Positions 32,567 through 41,549 of a DNA stretch of 64,000 nt are shown one piece after another. The position numbers and the translations under genes were made by a program. Source of the stretch: Nitrospira sp. (GTDB lineage: Bacteria > Nitrospirota > Nitrospiria > Nitrospirales > Nitrospiraceae); the NCBI GenBank assembly GCA_019636815.1, contig JAHBWT010000004.1:1-64000 (forward strand), given 5' to 3'. Each line of letters opens with the position of its first letter. Position 1 is the first letter of the stretch. The notes under the pieces were generated by a model, which saw only the letters and a program-made list of their open reading frames with translations, searched no databases and was not told where the DNA came from.

Positions 32567-33669
32567 TACAGGCTAAACGGATCGTCATCAAAATCGGCAG
32601 CAGCTTGCTCGCATCACGTGCGGAGGGCCTCCGGCCTGAACAGATTGAACGATTGGCGGATGAGATCGCCATGCTCCGAGCACAGGAGCGGGAGGTTCTC
32701 ATCGTCTCATCCGGTGCCATCATTTCCGGCATCCGAAAGTTGGGACTGAAAGATTACCCCAAAAACCTTCCGGTCAAGCAGGCAGCGGCAGCCGTCGGAC
32801 AAAGTCGACTAATACGGGCCTATGAAAAGGCCTTCGAGCGTCTCGCAATTCAAGTGGCACAGATCCTTCTGACGCACCACGACCTCACTGACCGCCGTCG
32901 CTTTCTCAATGCTCGCCATACCCTTTCAGCGCTTATCGGGTTTGGCATCATCCCCATCATCAACGAAAACGACACGGTTGCAGTGGACGAAATTCGAGTC
33001 GGCGACAACGACACCCTCGCGAGCGAAGTTGCTCACCTATCCGATGCAGATTTGCTGGTGATTCTTTCAGATGTCGATGGATTGTACACGGAAGATCCGC
33101 GTAAAAATCCCTCCGCCATCTTGATTCCACTCGTTCCTGAGGTCACTCCGGATATCGAACGCTTGGCGGGAGTTTCCAGCACATTTGAAGGCACTGGCGG
33201 GATGACCACTAAGCTGCGGGCGGCGAAGAAAGTCGCAGAGTATGGAATTCCGACGTTGATTATCAACGGCGAGCGGGCCGGACTCCTGCCGGCGGCCCTT
33301 GCAGGACAACCAGGAGGAAGCCTCTTTCTCGCTAAAGAACGCCGCTTGAACAGCCGCAAACATTGGATTGCCTTTACGCTGCGCTCCCGCGGCCAGGTAT
33401 ATCTCGATCAGGGAGCGGTCGAGGCCTTGAGCGCGCGTGGCAAGAGCCTACTTGCGTCTGGCATTCTCCGGGTGACCGGTCTATTTGAGGCCGGCGATCC
33501 GGTCAGTTGCCTCACGCCAGAAGGGAAGGAGTTCGCAAAAGGTCTTGTGAACTTTTCGTCCGACTCATTACATCAGATGAAAGGTCTCAAGACCGCGGTC
33601 ATTCAAGCGCAGTTTGGTCCCCAAGAGTACGAGGAAGTCATCCATCGAGACAATCTCGTCATTCTCTAG
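32548..33669 (+). CDS. proB: Glutamate 5-kinase with PUA domain
   Basis: First step of proline synthesis, phosphorylating glutamate. A 373-residue protein: amino acid kinase domain (about 1-255; VIKIGSSLL, NENDTVAVDEIRVGDND, GTGGMTTKL) plus a C-terminal PUA domain (from about 275). Overlap with obgE points to coupled translation. PutA in the same window catalyses the reverse pathway. Confidence 0.95.
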   Translation: MRDELLVQAKRIVIKIGSSLLASRAEGLRPEQIERLADEIAMLRAQEREVLIVSSGAIISGIRKLGLKDYPKNLPVKQAAAAVGQSRLIRAYEKAFERLAIQVAQILLTHHDLTDRRRFLNARHTLSALIGFGIIPIINENDTVAVDEIRVGDNDTLASEVAHLSDADLLVILSDVDGLYTEDPRKNPSAILIPLVPEVTPDIERLAGVSSTFEGTGGMTTKLRAAKKVAEYGIPTLIINGERAGLLPAALAGQPGGSLFLAKERRLNSRKHWIAFTLRSRGQVYLDQGAVEALSARGKSLLASGILRVTGLFEAGDPVSCLTPEGKEFAKGLVNFSSDSLHQMKGLKTAVIQAQFGPQEYEEVIHRDNLVIL

Positions 33670-33694
33670 CACCTTGGGTGATGAGTCCCGAGTC

Positions 33695-34435
33695 ATGGAT
33701 CGTCCGACAGCCCAGCATACGACACCCGCCGCACAAGCCTTCTCCTCGAAACGCCTCGGCTTATTTGGTGGTAGTTTCAATCCCATCCACAATGGCCACC
33801 TGGCAATTGCACGTGACGTGCGTGCGCGCATGAACCTCGCGCGCATCCTCTTCATCCCGACCGGCGATCCGCCCCACAAGCACAACCGATCGCTAGCTCC
33901 CGCTCCGTTGCGGCTTGATATGGTACGCCTTGCGATCGCCGACACATCAGAGTTCGATGTGTCGGCGATAGAAATCGATCGTACTGGAACATCATACTCC
34001 ATCGACACAATCCTCGAAATACGAGAGCAGTACGGTCAACCCGTGGAGCTCCTTTTTATCATCGGCCTGGATGCATTCCTCAAATTCCCGACCTGGAGAG
34101 CGCCCGAAGAGATCTTGAAGATGTGCCACTTCGTAGTCGTACCTCGCCCGGGGCGATTATTCCAATCTCTCGCCGCGATCCCCTTATTTCAGAACCTGGC
34201 TCCAGCGCCACTAGAACAGCTCGATGCCGGTGTCATTGACAGGTTTGACATTGCCATCCCTGAGACCTTAGGAATCACCTGTTTGTCTATCCCTCCCTGC
34301 CCGATCTCGGCCTCAGAAATCAGACGGAGAATTCGGAACGGACTACCGCTGGCAAATATGTTGCCGCCCTCGGTAGAATCTTATATACTTCAGCATAGCC
34401 TTTATCAGGAGGAAAGCGATCGTACGCGCATCTAA
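33695..34435 (+). CDS. nadD: Nicotinate-nucleotide adenylyltransferase
   Basis: Makes deamido-NAD from nicotinate mononucleotide and ATP. Nucleotidyltransferase motif LGLFGGSFNPIHNGHLAIA, the PPHK loop and the C-terminal ISASEIRRRIRNG (ISST-like). The start at 33695 gives 246 residues, slightly long because of about 20 extra N-terminal residues. It overlaps the proposed start of rsfS. Confidence 0.94.
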   Translation: MDRPTAQHTTPAAQAFSSKRLGLFGGSFNPIHNGHLAIARDVRARMNLARILFIPTGDPPHKHNRSLAPAPLRLDMVRLAIADTSEFDVSAIEIDRTGTSYSIDTILEIREQYGQPVELLFIIGLDAFLKFPTWRAPEEILKMCHFVVVPRPGRLFQSLAAIPLFQNLAPAPLEQLDAGVIDRFDIAIPETLGITCLSIPPCPISASEIRRRIRNGLPLANMLPPSVESYILQHSLYQEESDRTRI

Positions 34436-34838
34436 GGCCACCGCCCTTGCCGCAGCCAGGGCGATGCTCGATAAGAAGGCTTTGGATGTTCAAGTCCTCC
34501 ACGTTGCCCCGCTTACGTCGATTGCTGATTACTTGGTTATTGGGTCGGCTGAATCGGACAGACAGACCCGCGCAGTTGCCGACTCCATTGTCGACGAACT
34601 CTCTCGTGTAGGCCAACGACCGCTGAGCGTCGAAGGTACTTCCTCAGGCCAGTGGGTCCTGATCGACTTTGGGGATGTCGTTGCCCATGTCATGAGACAA
34701 GATTCCCGTGCGCACTATGCGCTCGAGCGTCTCTGGAGCGACGCGCAACGGGTTCCTGTTCCTGACGAATCATCGATCGTAACCGCACCACTGAAACGAC
34801 GCATCGTCCGGAAGGCGAACCCGCAAAAAACGGTTTAG
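34419..34838 (+). CDS. rsfS: Ribosomal silencing factor RsfS, possible AUC start
   Basis: Binds L14 and blocks subunit joining under starvation. The core DKKALDVQVLHVAPLTSIADYLVIG is diagnostic. The first ATG in frame (34464) lacks the N-terminal helix of the family. The frame stays open upstream and encodes an Ala-rich helix (SKATALAAARAM) without any ATG, GTG or TTG. An AGGAGG at 34407-34412 lies six bases before an ATC at 34419, so this ATC is the best-placed start, giving 139 residues. The short ATG form would be 124. nadD ends at 34435, so the two overlap and are probably coupled. Confidence 0.85.
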   Translation: MVRASKATALAAARAMLDKKALDVQVLHVAPLTSIADYLVIGSAESDRQTRAVADSIVDELSRVGQRPLSVEGTSSGQWVLIDFGDVVAHVMRQDSRAHYALERLWSDAQRVPVPDESSIVTAPLKRRIVRKANPQKTV

Positions 34839-34841
34839 GCT

Positions 34842-36242
34842 ATGTTCAAATTGCTGATCAGTATTTTCCTCATCAGCGCCGGCTTGTTCCTTTACAGCTA
34901 CTTCCGTGAACTCAACCCGGGGTTTGTCGTCATCCATACGAGCCCCGGAGCCGAGTTCGAACTCAGTCCAGTGACCCTCGTGCTGATTTCCATGGCATGT
35001 GGAGCAGTCCTTGCCACATTCGCCGTCGGCCTGCAACAAACCGCGCACCTCATCCTGAATTGGCGGAGCAACCGTCTGGTTCGGCGAAAGGAAAAGGTCG
35101 ATTCGCTCCATCGAGACGGGACCCATGCGTTCATGTCAAAGCGGACCTTGGAAGCGATCACCCTATTTGAAAAGGCTTTAGCCATTGATCCGAATCGTGT
35201 CGATTCACTCCTGTGGTTGGGAAACATCTACCGCTCCGAGCGGAATTTTCCTGAAGCCGTTCGACTCCATCAACACGCGCATCGGGTGGAAGATCGAAAC
35301 ATCGAAGTCTTGCTGGAACTGGCCAAGGATTTAGAGGATGCCAAACGATACGAAGAATCCCTCCAGGCGCTTCAGAAGATTCTCAAGATCGAGCCGGACA
35401 ACTTGACGGCGCTGATCCGGAAACGAGATCTGAATATCCGTATGGAACGCTGGAGCGAGGCGCTCGAAATCCAGCATCGCTTGGTCAAAGCCAACCTTCC
35501 CGCCGCCGAAAAGCAGCCGGAAGCAGCACGATTGGTCGGATGCCTGTATGAAGTCGGACGACAACTGCTCGAGCGTGGCCACCCTGATAAAGCCCGTCGG
35601 TACTTCAGAGGCGCCATCAAGAAGGATCGTAGTTTTCTTCCCGCTTACATCGGACTGGGCGAAATTCTGATTCACGAAGGGAAAACGAAAGACGCCGTCG
35701 AAATCTTGAAAAAAGTCTACTCGCGGACACGAAGCGTCATCATCCTGCATCGGCTGGAAGAGCTGTTCTTGGATCAGGGCGAACCGAGCGAAATTATCCG
35801 CGTCTATCAGGAGGCATTACAACAGAATCCGCAGGACCCCATCCTGCAATTCTATCTAGGCAAGCTCTATTACCGTCTGGAGATGGTGGATGAGGCTTTC
35901 GACCTGCTTTCGACGATTGAGGGCCCGCAGGATCACCTGTTGGATTATCACAAGATCATGGCCAACCTCTATTTGCGCAAGCAACATTTCGAAGAAGCCA
36001 TTGTTGAATTGAAGAAGGCCCTCAGTTTCAAAAAGCGCGTCGTGGTCCCTTATATCTGCACACAGTGTCAGCAGGAATCCGTCGAATGGGCGGGCCGCTG
36101 CCGACGCTGCGCCAAGTGGAACACGCTCACCGCCCTCCCCTGGCTCGAAGCGGCCCAGGTCGGAGCACATCCAGACGGCGAGTCCTCGTCGGTTCCGTCC
36201 GTCCCTTATGGAGGCATTGCTTCTCCGTTTGAAACCGTGTAG
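34842..36242 (+). CDS. lapB: LapB/YciM-like TPR membrane protein
   Basis: A 466-residue inner-membrane protein facing the cytoplasm. One N-terminal membrane segment (LLISIFLISAGLFLYSYF), a second hydrophobic stretch near 45-65, then about eight TPR units from residue 95 (AITLFEKALAIDPNR, YEESLQALQKILKIEPDN and so on) and a C-terminal rubredoxin-like zinc knuckle YICTQCQQES...CRRCAKW. LapB couples LPS assembly to LpxC proteolysis in enterobacteria; whether that holds here is not known. It starts 3 bp after rsfS. Confidence 0.85.
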   Translation: MFKLLISIFLISAGLFLYSYFRELNPGFVVIHTSPGAEFELSPVTLVLISMACGAVLATFAVGLQQTAHLILNWRSNRLVRRKEKVDSLHRDGTHAFMSKRTLEAITLFEKALAIDPNRVDSLLWLGNIYRSERNFPEAVRLHQHAHRVEDRNIEVLLELAKDLEDAKRYEESLQALQKILKIEPDNLTALIRKRDLNIRMERWSEALEIQHRLVKANLPAAEKQPEAARLVGCLYEVGRQLLERGHPDKARRYFRGAIKKDRSFLPAYIGLGEILIHEGKTKDAVEILKKVYSRTRSVIILHRLEELFLDQGEPSEIIRVYQEALQQNPQDPILQFYLGKLYYRLEMVDEAFDLLSTIEGPQDHLLDYHKIMANLYLRKQHFEEAIVELKKALSFKKRVVVPYICTQCQQESVEWAGRCRRCAKWNTLTALPWLEAAQVGAHPDGESSSVPSVPYGGIASPFETV

Positions 36243-36361
36243 GTTTCCCGCCAGTATCTGCTGAAGGCTGGACCCGGAGAGTGTGTGGACCTCCCCCTTC
36301 GATTCGACAGATCAAAACTCCAGCGGATCACCACATCGAAACTATTTTTTAGAGGATTTGC

Positions 36362-37354
36362 ATGAGCTACATGACTTTGGCAGACAAAGCGCTCCACGAC
36401 GAAGCCCTTACCGGGGCAGAATGCCATTCTGTGTTAGATGCACCGAATGACGATCTGCTCGCGTTGTTACATGCGGCCTTTCAAGTCAGATCCAAATACT
36501 TTGGCCGCACGGTCCGTCTCCAGATGTTGCAAAACGCCAAGAGCGGGGCCTGCCAGGAGGATTGCCACTACTGCTCGCAGTCGTCGATTTCGACAGCGCC
36601 GATCGAGCGATACAATCTCCTTCCGCAGAAAGAAATGATCGCGGGCGCTCGACAAGCCGCCGCGTCGAAGGCTCAGCGTTATTGTATCGTCATTAGCGGC
36701 CGGAGCCCGTTGGATCGCGAGATCGATGAAATCGCCGGATCCGTTCGTTCGATCAAGCAGGAAATTCCGATTCAAATCTGCTGCTCGCTCGGTCTGATGA
36801 ATGAATCCCAAGCCAGGCGTCTCAAGGCCGCCGGAGTCGATCGAGTAAATCACAACCTGAACACCAGCGAAGCTTTCCACTCGTCGATCTGTACCACCCA
36901 TACCTTCCAAGACCGGATTGCCACGATCAGAAACGCACGCGCGGCGGGATTGGAAATCTGCTCCGGCGGGATCGTGGGTATGGGCGAGAAGGATGAGGAT
37001 GTGATTGAGCTTGCCATGGCTCTGCGCGACGTAAAACCGGACTCCATTCCCCTGAACACCCTGCATCCTGTTGCCGGTACACCGCTAGAGACGTGTGATG
37101 CCCTCACACCACAACGCTGTTTGAAAGTGCTCTGTCTCTTCCGATTCCTGCATCCACGGACAGAGATCCGCATCGCCGGGGGCCGTGAACATAATCTTCG
37201 CAGCCTCCAACCATTGGCACTCTACCCGGCGGACTCCGTCTTTGTGAATGGTTACCTGACGACTCCAGGCGCGCCGGCTCCCGAAGTCTGGGGCATGATT
37301 CAGGATCTCGGCTTCACCATTGAAGTGGAGTACCAGCAACCTGTGGCTGGCTAA
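36362..37354 (+). CDS. bioB: Biotin synthase
   Basis: Radical SAM enzyme inserting sulfur into dethiobiotin. The radical SAM motif is C-QED-C-HY-C in GACQEDCHYCSQ, and the [2Fe-2S] region includes CCSLGLM and HNLNT. The 330-residue length is normal. It stands alone with a 119-bp upstream spacer, and ends at a strong hairpin shared with osmC. Confidence 0.95.
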   Translation: MSYMTLADKALHDEALTGAECHSVLDAPNDDLLALLHAAFQVRSKYFGRTVRLQMLQNAKSGACQEDCHYCSQSSISTAPIERYNLLPQKEMIAGARQAAASKAQRYCIVISGRSPLDREIDEIAGSVRSIKQEIPIQICCSLGLMNESQARRLKAAGVDRVNHNLNTSEAFHSSICTTHTFQDRIATIRNARAAGLEICSGGIVGMGEKDEDVIELAMALRDVKPDSIPLNTLHPVAGTPLETCDALTPQRCLKVLCLFRFLHPRTEIRIAGGREHNLRSLQPLALYPADSVFVNGYLTTPGAPAPEVWGMIQDLGFTIEVEYQQPVAG

Positions 37355-37414
37355 ATGGAAGGGTATTCATTGCCTACAACCCTGAGTTAGTCACCCGAGC
37401 TCTTCTTTACAGAA

Positions 37415-37446
37415 GGGCCTGGATGGCGAATATTCCACCCAGGCCC
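37415..37446. terminator. Bidirectional hairpin between bioB and osmC
   Basis: GGGCCTGGATGG pairs with CCACCCAGGCCC (11 of 12) around an 8-base loop. It sits between two convergent genes and could end both transcripts, though T-tracts are short. Confidence 0.65.
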
Positions 37447-37452
37447 GTCCTC

Positions 37453-38013
37453 CTATTTCCGCTCGATCTGGATCGACACCGGTACGGGATTTGACACGAT
37501 GTCGTAGACCGGCGAGAATTTAGTCAGTTCCTTCAATTGCTCAGATGACGCATCAGACTTCACCTTGAACTTGATGCGAATCTCTTTATACCCTCGACGG
37601 ACCTGATCAGAGAGACCTAGAAAGCCCTGCAGATCAAGATCTCCCTCTAACTGCGACTCTACGGACTCAAGCCTAATTCCCCGCGCTGCTGCGTGGTAGA
37701 CGAGCGAGGTGGTGACGCAGGCCGCCAAGGCGTGCAACACGAACTCAACTGGGTTGGCCCCCTTGTCCTGTCCAAGCAACACGGGTGGCTCGTCCGCATC
37801 AAGCACAAACGGGTTCATGCGTGATGTATCCTCCTGCCCAGCTGCATAGAATCCCTGGATCATGGAGCGATTGTGTCCTCCGCTGATCCAGCGGTTGACG
37901 GCTCGGAACTGTGACTTGGCCAACACTGGATCCTTCTGGATAGCCTGGACCGTCTGACCCAACCGCTCCACATCCACCCCATTGATCACTCCGTTCATAG
38001 TTGCTTGTGACAT
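37453..38013 (-). CDS. OsmC-family redox protein
   Basis: A 186-residue OsmC/YhfA-like protein. The C-terminal half has HALAACVTTSLVYHAAARGI with one Cys in the usual place, and the N-terminal part has GGHNRSMIQGFYAAGQEDTS. Such proteins reduce organic or fatty-acid hydroperoxides. AGGAGG lies just before the ATG at 38013; the frame opening at 38106 lies in the leader. A sigma-54 promoter and operators lie upstream and the sigma-54 activator gene is next, so it is probably inducible. Confidence 0.88.
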   Translation of the reverse strand: MSQATMNGVINGVDVERLGQTVQAIQKDPVLAKSQFRAVNRWISGGHNRSMIQGFYAAGQEDTSRMNPFVLDADEPPVLLGQDKGANPVEFVLHALAACVTTSLVYHAAARGIRLESVESQLEGDLDLQGFLGLSDQVRRGYKEIRIKFKVKSDASSEQLKELTKFSPVYDIVSNPVPVSIQIERK

Positions 38014-38112
38014 GACTAACCTCCTAGTACGGTTTTGGTTATTGAAATATTGCCGAAGCAAGAGCCGGTCGGCATTCCGGCAGAATGGTTCCCAATTCAT
38101 CCACACACCTGT

Positions 38113-38172
38113 TCAGCGGTAAGTAATCCCACCGTAATGAACCCGCCAACCAAGCTCACGTCGCGTTTCCAT
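38113..38172 (-). CDS. Possible 19-codon upstream ORF in the osmC leader
   Basis: The minus strand has AAGGAG (38184-38179), six bases, then ATG at 38172 and a 19-codon frame (METRREL start) ending TGA at 38113. It lies inside the predicted leader of about 190 bases. It could be a regulatory leader peptide or chance; only the ribosome site supports it. Confidence 0.35.
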   Translation of the reverse strand: METRRELGWRVHYGGITYR

Positions 38173-38213
38173 CACTTACTCCTTCTGCTGCTCACATCGA
38201 TGCAAATGCCTCA

Positions 38214-38230
38214 AGCAGCATTGATGCCAA
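38214..38230 (-). promoter_or_regulatory. Sigma-54 (-24/-12) promoter for osmC
   Basis: On the minus strand it reads TTGGCATCAATGCTGCT. The GG and GC doublets are 12 bases apart, as sigma-54 requires, with only small departures from TGGCACGNNNNTTGCT. Transcription should start near 38203, about 190 bases before the osmC ATG. An activator gene and an operator array lie upstream. Confidence 0.65.
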
Positions 38231-38295
38231 GACAGCAACTTAGATAAACCGATGGAATAGCAAGCAGATCGGAGCAGAAAAGAAGAACCATGCAG

Positions 38296-38330
38296 TTCAT
38301 GAAATCTCACGACTCGTGAAATCTCATGAG
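38296..38330. promoter_or_regulatory. Triple-palindrome operator (enhancer) upstream of osmC
   Basis: Three palindromes with equally spaced centres (about 13.5 bp): TTCATGAA at 38296-38303, TCACGACTCGTGA at 38307-38319 and CTCATGAG at 38323-38330. The units share GTGAAATCTCA words. The array starts about 70 bp upstream of the -24/-12 promoter, the usual place for a sigma-54 activator site. The rest of the 405-bp spacer holds the leader ORF. Confidence 0.65.
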
Positions 38331-38418
38331 AGGTTTTATGAAAAGTTGCAAATCCTCGTGAAGACAACTACGACAGAGTGCGATGAAAGAGAAGTAATGA
38401 TTCGAGGAAAAATCTGGG

Positions 38419-40362
38419 TTATCGAGGTTTCTGAATCTTCAACGCTTTCATGCGCGACGAAAGTGTGGAGGCGTTAAGTCCGAGTAATGAGGCCGCACCC
38501 TTTTCACCGGACACTTTCCACTTGGCCGTTTCAAGAGCTCTCAGGATATTGGTTCGTTCCAGTTCTTCGAGTTCCTTGGCTGAAAGAATGGCGTCGGGAA
38601 GAGCAGCGGGTCTGCTCGCTGGAACTCCGTGAACTGAAGGCGTCTCCGGCAAAGCTCGATCAAGGTTAAGCTTGCCGGCCTCTGCCGTAATGACGGCTCG
38701 CTCGATCACATTTTGGAGCTCACGCACGTTCCCCGGCCAATGATAGGTTTGCAGCCGACGAGCATCGTTAGCTGTCAGAGGCGCAAGTGTCCGCCCCATC
38801 TTCCCGGCGAACCGTTGAGCAAACACGGAGGCAAGACGCACGACATCGTTGCCCCGATCACGTAGAGGCGGCAGGCGGATCGGAAACACATTCAGTCGGT
38901 AGTAGAGGTCCTCCCGGAATGTGCCCTGCTTGACCGCTGCGGCAAGATCCCGATTGGTCGCGGCAAGCACCCGCACGTCGACCTTCCTGGTCTTCGAACT
39001 GCCGACCGGGTCGAACTCACCCTCCTGCAGCACGCGGAGCAATTTCGCCTGCAACTCAAGCGGCAATTCGCCGATTTCGTCGAGAAAGACGGTCCCCTTG
39101 TCGGCCAGAGAAAAACGACCTTCGCGCTTCTTGGTCGCCCCGGTAAAGGCGCCGGACTCGTGGCCGAAGAATTCACTCTCGATCAATGTAGCAGGGATGG
39201 CAGCACAGTTGACAATGACCAACGGCCGTTCGCATCGTTGGCCGGCAGCATGGATCGCCCGCGCGACCAGTTCCTTGCCGGTGCCGGTTTCGCCCATGAT
39301 GAGGACCGTGGTATCGGTCTCTGCGACTTGCGCAATGTCGCGAAACACTTGCTTGAGAGTCTGATGCTCACCGATCAGGGTGCCGTCCGGGTGCAGTGCC
39401 TGGAGCTCCTCCCTTAGGAGTTCCGTTTCGACGGTGAGCGACTGAATTTTCTGCTCCGCTTCAAGGCGGTCATGCACGTTGCGGAGAATCAACGTCGTGA
39501 ATTTTTGTCGGTGCAGCGCGAAACGAGACAGCGACGCCTCAGCGGGAAACGATTCGCCATCGGCACGGCATGCAGTCAGTCCCCCTGGAATCCAGCGCGA
39601 TTGCTGCCCCTCCAGGCGTCCATCAAGCTCTGCAATCAGTGTCTCCAGACGAGTGATGTCCTCCCTGCTGACAAAGCGCGTGAAATCTTGGCCAATCATC
39701 GTATCCGCCACGCAGGAGAACGTTTTCTCCGCGGCAGGATTGACGCGGGTAATCCTAAGTTGATCGTCCAACTCGATGATTGCGTCCATGGCGCTGCCCA
39801 GGAGTCGACCGACTTTTTCCTCACGCTCACGCACCTCCGCCTCAGCCCGCAGCCGCTGCAATTCGGCCGCGGCCCTGGCGGCAAAAATCTGAAATATTGC
39901 TTGGACGCGTGGCTCCTCGGGAATGGGACGCCGATCGATCACGGCCATATGCCCGAGTATCCGGCCATCCGTATCCTGGAGAGGCACACCCATATAGCTG
40001 ACCGCCCCAGCGACCTTCAGGTCTTCATCCTGGGGATAAATTTCAAGAATCCGGTCCGGGAAATGCACCAGCTTGGCCGTATCGATCACGCGCTCACAGG
40101 GCGTTCCCGCGATGTCCACTTCATAATCCTTAACCCACTGGCCATCCATCCAGAACGCGAGGGCGCGAAGACGGCGCGTCTCGGGGAAATATTCCGTCAC
40201 CCAAGCTCCGTGTGTACCGAGAGCTTTGGTCAGGTTCTGAACCAGAGCCGAGAAAAACTGTTGCCCGGTTTCCGTTGCGGTGCCTTCGAGGATCGCCCGC
40301 AAGGCGACATCGGTTTTAAGGTCCTGAAGCGGCTTGGAAGAATCGTCTGGCACACTATCCAT
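38419..40362 (-). CDS. Sigma-54 activator with GAF and PAS domains
   Basis: A 647-residue FhlA/NorR-like regulator: GAF domain (about 20-175), PAS domain (about 185-315), AAA+ ATPase with GETGTGKE, canonical GAFTGA loop and FLDEIGELP, and a Fis-like helix-turn-helix ending LLGLNASTLSSRMKALKI. The GAF domain is the likely sensor, with one Cys (TPCERV). It probably acts on the palindrome array and sigma-54 promoter of osmC, which lies just downstream on the same strand. Ligand unknown; peroxide or electrophile sensing would fit OsmC. Confidence 0.92.
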   Translation of the reverse strand: MDSVPDDSSKPLQDLKTDVALRAILEGTATETGQQFFSALVQNLTKALGTHGAWVTEYFPETRRLRALAFWMDGQWVKDYEVDIAGTPCERVIDTAKLVHFPDRILEIYPQDEDLKVAGAVSYMGVPLQDTDGRILGHMAVIDRRPIPEEPRVQAIFQIFAARAAAELQRLRAEAEVREREEKVGRLLGSAMDAIIELDDQLRITRVNPAAEKTFSCVADTMIGQDFTRFVSREDITRLETLIAELDGRLEGQQSRWIPGGLTACRADGESFPAEASLSRFALHRQKFTTLILRNVHDRLEAEQKIQSLTVETELLREELQALHPDGTLIGEHQTLKQVFRDIAQVAETDTTVLIMGETGTGKELVARAIHAAGQRCERPLVIVNCAAIPATLIESEFFGHESGAFTGATKKREGRFSLADKGTVFLDEIGELPLELQAKLLRVLQEGEFDPVGSSKTRKVDVRVLAATNRDLAAAVKQGTFREDLYYRLNVFPIRLPPLRDRGNDVVRLASVFAQRFAGKMGRTLAPLTANDARRLQTYHWPGNVRELQNVIERAVITAEAGKLNLDRALPETPSVHGVPASRPAALPDAILSAKELEELERTNILRALETAKWKVSGEKGAASLLGLNASTLSSRMKALKIQKPR

Positions 40363-40471
40363 CGAGTGGGAGTATGGGACGAGGTGGGAGCAGATTCAAG
40401 AGGAGGACGTATTCCCGATCCGCGATCCAACGTCGTGAGACGAGTCCCGATCGTGCTACACTTCGCCCGCC

Positions 40472-40936
40472 ATGTTCGACGTCATTCTCTATCAACCCGA
40501 AATTCCCCCCAACACCGGCAATATCATCCGTCTCTGCGCCAACACCGGAGCCAGGCTCCATTTGGTGAAACCGCTGGGATTTTCTCTGGAAGACAAGCAA
40601 CTGGTGCGGGCCGGATTGGACTATCATGAATTTGCCTCGCTCATCCTGTACGACAGCTGGACCGAATGCGCGGACCACTTTAAGGATCGCCGAATGTTTG
40701 CTCTCTCTACGAAAGGTACGCAGCGGTACGATCTGATACGGTATGCGGAAAACGATGCATTCGTGTTCGGTCCGGAAACAAGAGGGTTGTCGGCGGCCCT
40801 GCTTGAATCCTTTCCCAAGGAACGGCGCATCCGTGTGCCGATGCTCCCAGAAAGTCGCAGCCTCAATCTGTCGAACACCGTAGCAGTGTTGATCTATGAA
40901 GCCTGGCGACAGGTCGGCTTTGAGAAAGGACTTTGA
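40472..40936 (+). CDS. trmL: tRNA (cytidine(34)-2'-O)-methyltransferase TrmL
   Basis: A 154-residue SPOUT-family knotted methyltransferase modifying the wobble base of tRNA-Leu. It begins MFDVILYQPEIPPNTGNIIRLCANTGA and has the knot motifs FGPETRGL and RSLNLSNTVAVLIYE. It is divergent from the sigma-54 activator gene across 109 bp. Confidence 0.94.
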   Translation: MFDVILYQPEIPPNTGNIIRLCANTGARLHLVKPLGFSLEDKQLVRAGLDYHEFASLILYDSWTECADHFKDRRMFALSTKGTQRYDLIRYAENDAFVFGPETRGLSAALLESFPKERRIRVPMLPESRSLNLSNTVAVLIYEAWRQVGFEKGL

Positions 40937-41045
40937 CGGATGTTCATCTCGTGAATGGATGCGGCTCCATACGATAGCCGGACTGCTGATTCTTCGTGCC
41001 GTTCAACGTGGATGGCCAATAAGATAGGCTAGCGGAGATCAGAAC

Positions 41046-41149
41046 TGCTGTCCAAACAACAACGACCACGCATCTTCTGCTGCTCGGCCAGCAACGAATC
41101 GACTGAACCGTTAAAAATGACCTTGAACATAGCTGGCACAGGTTCTGCC
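41046..41149 (+). promoter_or_regulatory. Sigma-54 regulatory module A (two UAS plus -24/-12)
   Basis: UAS1 is TGCTG-N9-CAACG at 41046-41064 and UAS2 the same pattern at 41078-41096, 32 bp apart. The promoter TGGCACAGGTTCTGCC (41134-41149) has GG and GC 12 bases apart and matches the sigma-54 consensus well. A start near 41160 would drive the small genes at 41307-41773. The spacer 40937-41306 holds nothing else. Part of a four-copy family in this window. Confidence 0.75.
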
Positions 41150-41306
41150 TTTCCTGTGTCACGATGCTCGTCCTACTGGTCCTGTGTTTCGATACTGCTA
41201 AGATTCACATCAAATGTTTTCGACCAAGAGAGCTTTCGACACGGTACCATCCGTACCGGCCTGAAGATGGTGTGCGACTGAAGCTGAAGCGAAAGGCGAT
41301 CTGACA

Positions 41307-41549
41307 ATGACGAACCGGCTGCACAATAAGAAAGAAGAGGGCTTGGGTGATGATTGTGGAACAACTCGCCATTCTCCGGTCAACCCCACCGATGTCCCAC
41401 ACATCAACCACATGCTCCAGTCGGAACTCAATGCGGCGACCCCATTGGCCTCGTTGAGGGCACGGTCAGGTCCGCGCGATAGCTGGAAGGTTGAGAATCT
41501 CTCACACGAGCATGCAGCCCACAGTGAGGCGGAAAAATGGATGAGGTGA
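41307..41549 (+). CDS. Small protein of unknown function downstream of module A
   Basis: An 80-codon frame with a GAAAGG ribosome site. The product is hydrophilic, His-rich (HINHMLQSEL, SHEHAAHSEAEKW), with no signal or known domain. It overlaps the next frame by 13 bp. It lies about 150 bases beyond the predicted transcription start. Support is the context and the overlap; it could be part of a leader. Confidence 0.4.
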   Translation: MTNRLHNKKEEGLGDDCGTTRHSPVNPTDVPHINHMLQSELNAATPLASLRARSGPRDSWKVENLSHEHAAHSEAEKWMR

